Below are positions 22,201-26,068 of a stretch of 26,068 nt of DNA, piece by piece (within the stretch, counting starts at the first letter, position 1; each line of letters begins with the position of its first letter). Origin of the DNA: JBGOUP01 sp041477655. Its GTDB lineage: Bacteria > Patescibacteriota > UBA1384 > 2-12-FULL-50-11. Position numbers and translations under genes: made by a program. The DNA lies in contig JBGOUP010000010.1 of NCBI GenBank assembly GCA_041477655.1, forward strand, positions 1 to 26,068, given 5' to 3'. The notes below the pieces were generated by a model. The model was not told where the DNA came from. It did not search any database and was given only the letters and a program-made list of their open reading frames with translations.

Positions 22201-22532
22201 TAGATCTCCAATCCTCCCTCGCGGGCGGCGTCGCCGACAGCCTTAACTGCGCCCAAATAACGAAAACCGCCTCGATCAAAGACAGCTTGGCTAATTTTTA
22301 GCTCTTTTGCTTGAGTGGCAATTTGCGCTCCGACTTGCTTTGCTTTGACGCTTAGCGACCCAGACAATCCCTTTGACGAGGCTTGAGTTAGTGTTTTACC
22401 CAACTCATCGTCAATTAACTGGGAGTAAATGGCGGTTAGGCTACGATAGACAGACAGACGGGGTCGTAGGCTGGTACCAGCGATAGATTTGCGAATTTTT
22501 CGATGAATGCGATGGCGGTTAATTGGTTGCAT
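22200..22532 (-). CDS. rplR: 50S ribosomal protein L18
   Basis: A 110-residue L18, the 5S rRNA binder. The blocks RPRLSVYRSLTAIYSQLIDD and VFDRGGFRYLGAVKAVGDAAREGGLEI are typical. The N-terminal tail is short. It sits between rplF and rpsE with one-base overlaps on both sides. Confidence 0.95.
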   Translation of the reverse strand: MQPINRHRIHRKIRKSIAGTSLRPRLSVYRSLTAIYSQLIDDELGKTLTQASSKGLSGSLSVKAKQVGAQIATQAKELKISQAVFDRGGFRYLGAVKAVGDAAREGGLEI

Positions 22533-23074
22533 TAGGCTCCTGTTTTAGTTGCTTTACCCTGCTTCATCCGCACTTTTTCGCCATAATAGCGTATACCCTT
22601 ACCTTTATAAGGTTCTGGTGGCCGGACATGACGTAGCTCGGCACAGAACTGGCCAACCTCTTGTTTGTCGATTCCAGTAACCGAAATAACATTCTTATCA
22701 ATCTTAACTGCCAGAGAATCTGGAATGTCAATGCGAACTGGATGGGTAAAGCCGACTTGTAATATAAGAGTTTTGTCCTCAATGGCGGCTCGATAGCCGA
22801 TCCCGATCATCTCCAACTGTTTAGTGAAACCGTCTGTAACCCCAGAAATTATATTTTTAATTAAGCTTCTGATTGTGCCGTGAAGCGAGCGGGTCAACAT
22901 AATATTATTGAGCCTGCTGACAATCAGCCGACCATCGGTAAGTTTAACTGAAAGAGTATGTGGTAGCTCCAACGATAACTCGCCCAAGGGGCCACGTGCG
23001 GTGGCTCTGGTTGGAGTTAATTCAACGGTTACTCCTTCGGGAATAGATATAGGTTTAATTCCAATTCGTGACAT
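22532..23074 (-). CDS. rplF: 50S ribosomal protein L6
   Basis: A 180-residue L6 with its two repeated domains (MSRIGIKPISIPEGV at the start, PEPYKGKGIRYYGEKVRMKQGK near the end). The ATG at 23074 is the family start; the same frame runs open for another 78 codons to 23308, but that stretch is the fold-back element and part of rpsH in another frame, with no L6 similarity. GGATGG upstream is the likely ribosome site. Confidence 0.95.
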   Translation of the reverse strand: MSRIGIKPISIPEGVTVELTPTRATARGPLGELSLELPHTLSVKLTDGRLIVSRLNNIMLTRSLHGTIRSLIKNIISGVTDGFTKQLEMIGIGYRAAIEDKTLILQVGFTHPVRIDIPDSLAVKIDKNVISVTGIDKQEVGQFCAELRHVRPPEPYKGKGIRYYGEKVRMKQGKATKTGA

Positions 23075-23098
23075 AGTTAATTTCCATCCCACAACATT

Positions 23099-23236
23099 GA
23101 AAATGCGGCAATCTGTTCGTCGGAGCTTCCGCAGACTGCCAGCTTGGTTTCGCCGAAGGCGAATGGCAGTCGAGGACGATAGCCAGAGAATCGCTGGAAT
23201 GAGCTGGCGGCTCCGAGAACAGTGTTGCGCATTTTC
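23099..23236. repeat. Fold-back (imperfect inverted repeat) element between rpsH and rplF
   Basis: The 166-base gap 23075-23240 is unusual in this tightly packed cluster. Its outer arms pair as GAAAATGCG (23099-23107) with CGCATTTTC (23228-23236), then CAA, CTGTTC and TCGGAGC (23120-23126), about 25 pairs in all with single-base bulges. Inside lies a perfect 8-base stem (23134-23141 with 23164-23171) capped by TTCGCCGAAGGCGAA (23149-23163), plus a third possible stem (23183-23197). TCCATC occurs on both flanks (23083-23088 and 23237-23242), as does CACAACA further out. It could be a miniature insertion or a structured RNA in the mRNA. Confidence 0.7.
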
Positions 23237-23240
23237 TCCA

Positions 23241-23612
23241 TCACCAGACCTCACACAACAATTCGCCGCCGACTTTTTGCTTACGGGCCTGAAAGTCAGA
23301 CAGAACACCTTTTGGAGTAGACAAAATGACCATACCTAAACCACTTCTGGTCCGGGGGATGCGATTAGAGTGGACATAGTGGCGCAGACCTGGTTTACTC
23401 AATCTTTTGATTGAAGTAATCGGTTGCTGATCGTTAAGCGTCACAATTAAGTTATTCTCGTCATGGCTGATTTTCTTAATGTAACCCCCGTCTTGGAGAA
23501 TTTTAGCCACTCGCTCCAACATTAGGGATGTTGGTAGGCTCAACTCGAGATTACCAACCATGCTGGCATTGCGAATCCTTGTCATAAAATCGGCTAATCG
23601 ATCGTTAATCAT
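23241..23612 (-). CDS. rpsH: 30S ribosomal protein S8
   Basis: A 123-residue S8: DFMTRIRNASMVGN at the start, the KISHDENNLIVTL middle and the RTRSGLGMVILSTPKGVLSD 16S-binding block, ending GGELLCEVW. S8 binds the central domain of 16S rRNA and in E. coli represses the spc operon. It is six bases after rpsN, and the fold-back element follows. Confidence 0.96.
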   Translation of the reverse strand: MINDRLADFMTRIRNASMVGNLELSLPTSLMLERVAKILQDGGYIKKISHDENNLIVTLNDQQPITSIKRLSKPGLRHYVHSNRIPRTRSGLGMVILSTPKGVLSDFQARKQKVGGELLCEVW

Positions 23613-23618
23613 AGTAAT

Positions 23619-23798
23619 TTACCACGAAGCCTTTCGAACGCCAGGGATCTCACCCAAGGAGGCTCGTTCCCGAAAGCAGATTCGGCAAATTCCAAAACGT
23701 CGAAGATAACCGCGGCTCCTACCACACAAAGCACACCGATTGACAACTCGGACTTGGTGCTTTTCTTTTTTGGGAACCATATTTCGTTTGCTAGCCAT
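23619..23798 (-). CDS. rpsN: 30S ribosomal protein S14, zinc type
   Basis: A 59-residue short S14. It opens MASKRNMVPKKEKHQ and has the zinc site CALC (22-25) and CRIC (38-41), then the family end FRERASLGEIPGVRKASW. It is the zinc-binding (Z) form, between rplE and rpsH. Confidence 0.95.
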   Translation of the reverse strand: MASKRNMVPKKEKHQVRVVNRCALCGRSRGYLRRFGICRICFRERASLGEIPGVRKASW

Positions 23799-23834
23799 TT
23801 TTCATCTCAATGTTATATTGTTTTAAGATCAATT

Positions 23835-24383
23835 TTACCCTTGTTTAAGAGGAAAACCAAGGGTGCTAACAAGTGTTAGACTCTTGTCTGGATCAGAATT
23901 AATAATTGAAAGCGTTATCGATAGGCCGAAACTCTTATCAATGCCGGCATGCTCCAGCTCGACAAAAGCCGATGAATCCTTAAAACCAATAGTTAAATTA
24001 CCTTGGCGGTCAAAGCTTTTCTTGTCTATACCTCTAAAATCCCGTATTTGGGGCAAGGTGATATTGATTAATCGATCCAAGAAGTCGATCATCCTTTTGC
24101 CTCTAAGAGTAATTTTAAAGCCAACATCACTCCCCTCTCGCAACTTGAAACCAGCTATGGATTTCTTAGATTTGGTAATCATAGCTTTCTGACCGGAGAT
24201 AGAACGTAAAGCCTGATCAATAAAAGTCAACATATCTTTATTTCCGGTCAGTCGGCCGGTTCCAACATTCAGAGTTATTTTGTTGAGTCTAGGCAAGGCC
24301 ATGATATTACTTACTCCAAGTGAAGCCTTTAACTCTGGCAGGGATTCCTGATATCGCTGTTTGACGCCAATCACTTTGCTCAT
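23835..24383 (-). CDS. rplE: 50S ribosomal protein L5
   Basis: A 182-residue L5. Typical blocks: LPRLNKITLNVGTGR, GQKAMITKSKKSIAGFKLREG, RGKRMIDFLDRLINITLPQIRDFRGI and the closing LGFPLKQG. It binds 5S rRNA and the P-site tRNA loop. It overlaps rplX by 4 bases (ATGA). Confidence 0.96.
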   Translation of the reverse strand: MSKVIGVKQRYQESLPELKASLGVSNIMALPRLNKITLNVGTGRLTGNKDMLTFIDQALRSISGQKAMITKSKKSIAGFKLREGSDVGFKITLRGKRMIDFLDRLINITLPQIRDFRGIDKKSFDRQGNLTIGFKDSSAFVELEHAGIDKSFGLSITLSIINSDPDKSLTLVSTLGFPLKQG

Positions 24384-24715
24384 GATTTTTCCGCCCTAAA
24401 TATCTCGGCGCTAACTTTGCTTTTTCGCAGTTTCCGATCGCCCTGGATTATATAACCGACACGGGTTGGTTTGTTGGTAGACGGGTCTAAGAGCATTAAA
24501 TTGGATAGATGGATTGGCATAGATTTATCAATAATTCCTCCTTGGGGAAATTTAGCCGATTTCTTCATATGTTTTTTGACCATCCCAACACCAGCAACAA
24601 TGGCTTTATTAGCTTTAGGTAGAACCGCCTCAACCAAACCCGTCTTGTTCTTGTCTTTGCCGGCTATGACAATCACTTTGTCCCCCTTGTGGATTTTCAA
24701 TTTAGGAAAACTCAT
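24380..24715 (-). CDS. rplX: 50S ribosomal protein L24
   Basis: A KOW-domain protein (about 111 residues) beginning MSFPKLKIHKGDKVIVIAGKD, the family start. Later blocks are KHMKKSAKFPQGGIIDKSMP and LLDPSTNKPTRVGY. An upstream ATG (24736) would add seven residues, but it follows a pyrimidine-rich CCTCCTT, the opposite of a ribosome site, so I prefer 24715. L24 starts large-subunit assembly near the tunnel exit. Confidence 0.94.
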   Translation of the reverse strand: MSFPKLKIHKGDKVIVIAGKDKNKTGLVEAVLPKANKAIVAGVGMVKKHMKKSAKFPQGGIIDKSMPIHLSNLMLLDPSTNKPTRVGYIIQGDRKLRKSKVSAEIFRAEKS

Positions 24716-24752
24716 CTTAGTGAACCCAATGAACATAAGGAGGATGAATAGC

Positions 24753-25121
24753 TCATAACACTTCCTCGGCCAATGAAATTATCTTAGTAAAGCCGCGATC
24801 ACGAATTTCTCTGGCGATTGGCCCAAAAATGCGAGTACAGCGAGGCGTGCCATCATCATTAATCACCACAGCGGCATTGTCGTCAAAACGAATAGTTGAG
24901 CCGTCTTTACGACCGTATGGTTTTTTCTGTCGAACGATCAGAGCCCTAACAATTTCCTTGGCCTTGACCGTTGCTCTGGGCGTAGCAACCTTGACTGATG
25001 CGACTACGATATCTCCGAGCTCGGCGGCATCGCTTTTGCCTTGGTGGATAACTTTAATTACTCCAATCCATCTAGCGCCAGAGTTATCGGCAACTTTAAT
25101 TCGGGAGCGAAGTTGCATCAT
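24753..25121 (-). CDS. rplN: 50S ribosomal protein L14
   Basis: A 122-residue L14: MMQLRSRIKVADNSGARWIGVI, GDIVVASVKVATPRA, KPYGRKDGSTIRFDDNAAV and the end REIRDRGFTKIISLAEEVL, all standard. It overlaps rpsQ by ATGA. L14 forms part of the intersubunit bridge and factor-binding face. Confidence 0.97.
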   Translation of the reverse strand: MMQLRSRIKVADNSGARWIGVIKVIHQGKSDAAELGDIVVASVKVATPRATVKAKEIVRALIVRQKKPYGRKDGSTIRFDDNAAVVINDDGTPRCTRIFGPIAREIRDRGFTKIISLAEEVL

Positions 25122-25402
25122 TTGCTAATTTCCTCAACCGCATCTGTATCGCTGTGCTTGCTAGACTGCCCTTCAATTCTCTTAACTATTTGCCAATGTT
25201 TATGACGACTAAGCGGCCTAGTTTCGTTTATTTCGACCGTATCACCGATTTTGTAAGAGTTGTCTGGATTGCCAACCAAAAAACGACTGGCTCTTTTGAA
25301 ACGTTTGCCGTAAAGTCGATGGGTTTTCCAACGGCTAACCTCAACAACGGCGCTACTGTCCATTTTGTCAGAGATAACAATGCCGATTTGACTACGCTTC
25401 AT
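25118..25402 (-). CDS. rpsQ: 30S ribosomal protein S17
   Basis: A 94-residue OB-fold S17. GIVISDKMDSSAVVEVSRWK and the YKIGDTVEINETRPLSRHKHWQIVKRI block are diagnostic. A Ser/Asp/Glu-rich tail of about 15 residues follows. It overlaps rpmC by 11 bases. Confidence 0.95.
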   Translation of the reverse strand: MKRSQIGIVISDKMDSSAVVEVSRWKTHRLYGKRFKRASRFLVGNPDNSYKIGDTVEINETRPLSRHKHWQIVKRIEGQSSKHSDTDAVEEISK

Positions 25403-25625
25403 CTTTAGTTTTCTGGGTGATTTTTTCGTCTAATATTGTGGCTAATTTGGCTATAGCTTTGCGAAGCTCTCTAATTTGGGCGGTATTCTTTAGTTTACCT
25501 AGCATTTGGTCTTGCTTGTAAACCAACATGGCCTTTTTACTCTCGGTAATTTTATCAAGAATTTGCCGCTCTGTTAAGTGTCGAAAGTCCCGTAGCTGAT
25601 CTTGGGTTTTAAGCTTCGTTGCCAT
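25392..25625 (-). CDS. rpmC: 50S ribosomal protein L29
   Basis: A 77-residue, all-helical L29, with LRDFRHLTERQILDKI and the pattern KNTAQIRELRKAIAKLATIL. Its charged C-terminal tail is slightly longer than usual. L29 lies at the tunnel exit and helps dock trigger factor and SRP. Its ATG shares one base with the rplP stop (TAATG). Confidence 0.95.
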   Translation of the reverse strand: MATKLKTQDQLRDFRHLTERQILDKITESKKAMLVYKQDQMLGKLKNTAQIRELRKAIAKLATILDEKITQKTKDEA

Positions 25626-26038
25626 TATTTCGTCTCCGGACGAACAAATTTAGTCTTGACCGGCAACTTATTGGACGCCAATCGAAGCGCTTCCGCGGCA
25701 ATTTCCTCATCGACTCCTGACATCTCAAATATAATCGTGCCGGGTTTAACGACGGCAACGAAATGGTCGAGAGAACCCTTACCTCCACCCATGCCAACTT
25801 CAGCTGGTTTGGCCGAACGGGGTTTACTAGGAAATACTCGAGTCCAGACCTTACCGCCACGTTTAATATATCGGGTGATAGCTCGCCGACCAGCCTCTAT
25901 CTGACGACTGGTCAGCCAGCCTCGGTCTAGAGACTTTAAGCCAAATTCGCCAAAATTAACTTTATTACCATTGGTCGCAACGCCGCGGTTACGCCCTTTG
26001 TGTTGTTTGCGAAATTTGGTTCGCTTTGGCTGTAGCAT
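25625..26038 (-). CDS. rplP: 50S ribosomal protein L16
   Basis: A 137-residue L16: MLQPKRTKFRKQHKGRNRG, LTSRQIEAGRRAITRYIKRGGKVWTRVFP and KPRSAKPAEVGMGGGKGSLD, with a standard length. It sits near the A-site tRNA elbow. AGAGGT about 9 bases before the ATG is the ribosome site, between it and the end of rpsC. Confidence 0.97.
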   Translation of the reverse strand: MLQPKRTKFRKQHKGRNRGVATNGNKVNFGEFGLKSLDRGWLTSRQIEAGRRAITRYIKRGGKVWTRVFPSKPRSAKPAEVGMGGGKGSLDHFVAVVKPGTIIFEMSGVDEEIAAEALRLASNKLPVKTKFVRPETK

Positions 26039-26052
26039 TTGTACTTTACCTC

Positions 26053-26068
26053 TTAATCAATAACCTTA
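26053..26068 (-). CDS. rpsC: Extreme 3' end of a preceding gene, probably rpsC (partial)
   Basis: Only the last four codons (KVID) and a TAA are inside the window on the minus strand. Identity as S3 is by position only: S3 precedes L16 in nearly all bacterial S10 clusters. Sequence alone cannot confirm it. Confidence 0.4.

Noticed and set aside
23075..23240. Integron attC-like site
   Set aside because: The long stem with single extra-helical bases resembles attC, but the required GTTRRRY/RYYYAAC core sites are missing and there is no integrase or cassette context.
22532..23308. L6 frame extended upstream to a 258-residue protein
   Set aside because: The first 78 codons run through the fold-back element and the rpsH end in another frame and do not resemble L6; the family start is the ATG at 23074.
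22908..23339. 143-residue plus-strand reading frame across rplF, the fold-back element and rpsH
   Set aside because: It is the antisense of conserved genes and of an inverted repeat; the translation is Arg/Ser-rich with no family features.
24737..24746. AAGGAGG directly followed by ATG on the plus strand near rplX
   Set aside because: The frame it opens stops after four codons; it is simply the opposite strand of the rplN-rplX gap. It is mentioned only because it argues against the upstream ATG of rplX.

Overview
The window looks like a piece of a bacterial genome from the Candidate Phyla Radiation (Patescibacteria). This is inferred from gene content: a complete S10/spc/alpha-type ribosomal protein cluster with no gene for L30 between rpsE and rplO, several shortened housekeeping proteins, short or overlapping gene junctions, and the standard code (TGA, TAA and TAG all end real genes, so it is not a UGA-recoding lineage). 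I cannot place it in a named phylum.

Layout. Bases 1-224 carry no confident gene but hold a GC-rich hairpin and a promoter. A left block follows: a double MazG-like protein (+), a DedA membrane protein and a PIG-L-type deacetylase (-), then a rightward run of a Glu/Leu-type dehydrogenase, leuS, rpmF, nusB and rnc. Strong hairpins at 7415-7489 separate this run from a converging leftward block. From 26068 down to 7503 nearly everything is on the minus strand: end of rpsC, rplP, rpmC, rpsQ, rplN, rplX, rplE, rpsN, rpsH, a fold-back element, rplF, rplR, rpsE, rplO, secY, a duplicated mini-ORF and a broken LysM gene, adk, map, infA, rpmJ, rpsM, rpsK, rpsD, rpoA, rplQ, rplM, rpsI, rbfA, a small membrane protein, pheS, pheT, aspS, a D,D-carboxypeptidase and a small membrane-channel-like protein.

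How it works together. The leftward block makes ribosomal proteins, the RNA polymerase alpha subunit, the translocon, initiation factor 1, N-terminal Met removal, nucleotide balance and two aminoacyl-tRNA synthetases. Many neighbours overlap by 1-4 bases (TGATG, ATGA), suggesting translational coupling. Good promoters precede infA (17852-17880) and rpoA (16057-16085), so the cluster is probably read as several nested units.

Points that stand out: (1) a recurring promoter geometry in which the predicted transcription start falls on or within 3 bases of the start codon (leaderless mRNA) at five genes; (2) consistent loss of appended domains: the RpoA C-terminal domain, the S4 N-terminal domain, the AspRS GAD domain, the PheT EMAP-like tRNA-binding domain and the PheS N-terminal coiled coil; (3) a LysM gene split by an in-frame TAG, preceded by a 76-base duplicate of its own 5' end that creates a 33-residue membrane mini-ORF; (4) a roughly 140-base fold-back sequence inserted between rpsH and rplF; (5) a MazG-like protein made of two homologous halves, each ending in a CxxC-x4-CxC cluster, with the catalytic acids visible only in the second.
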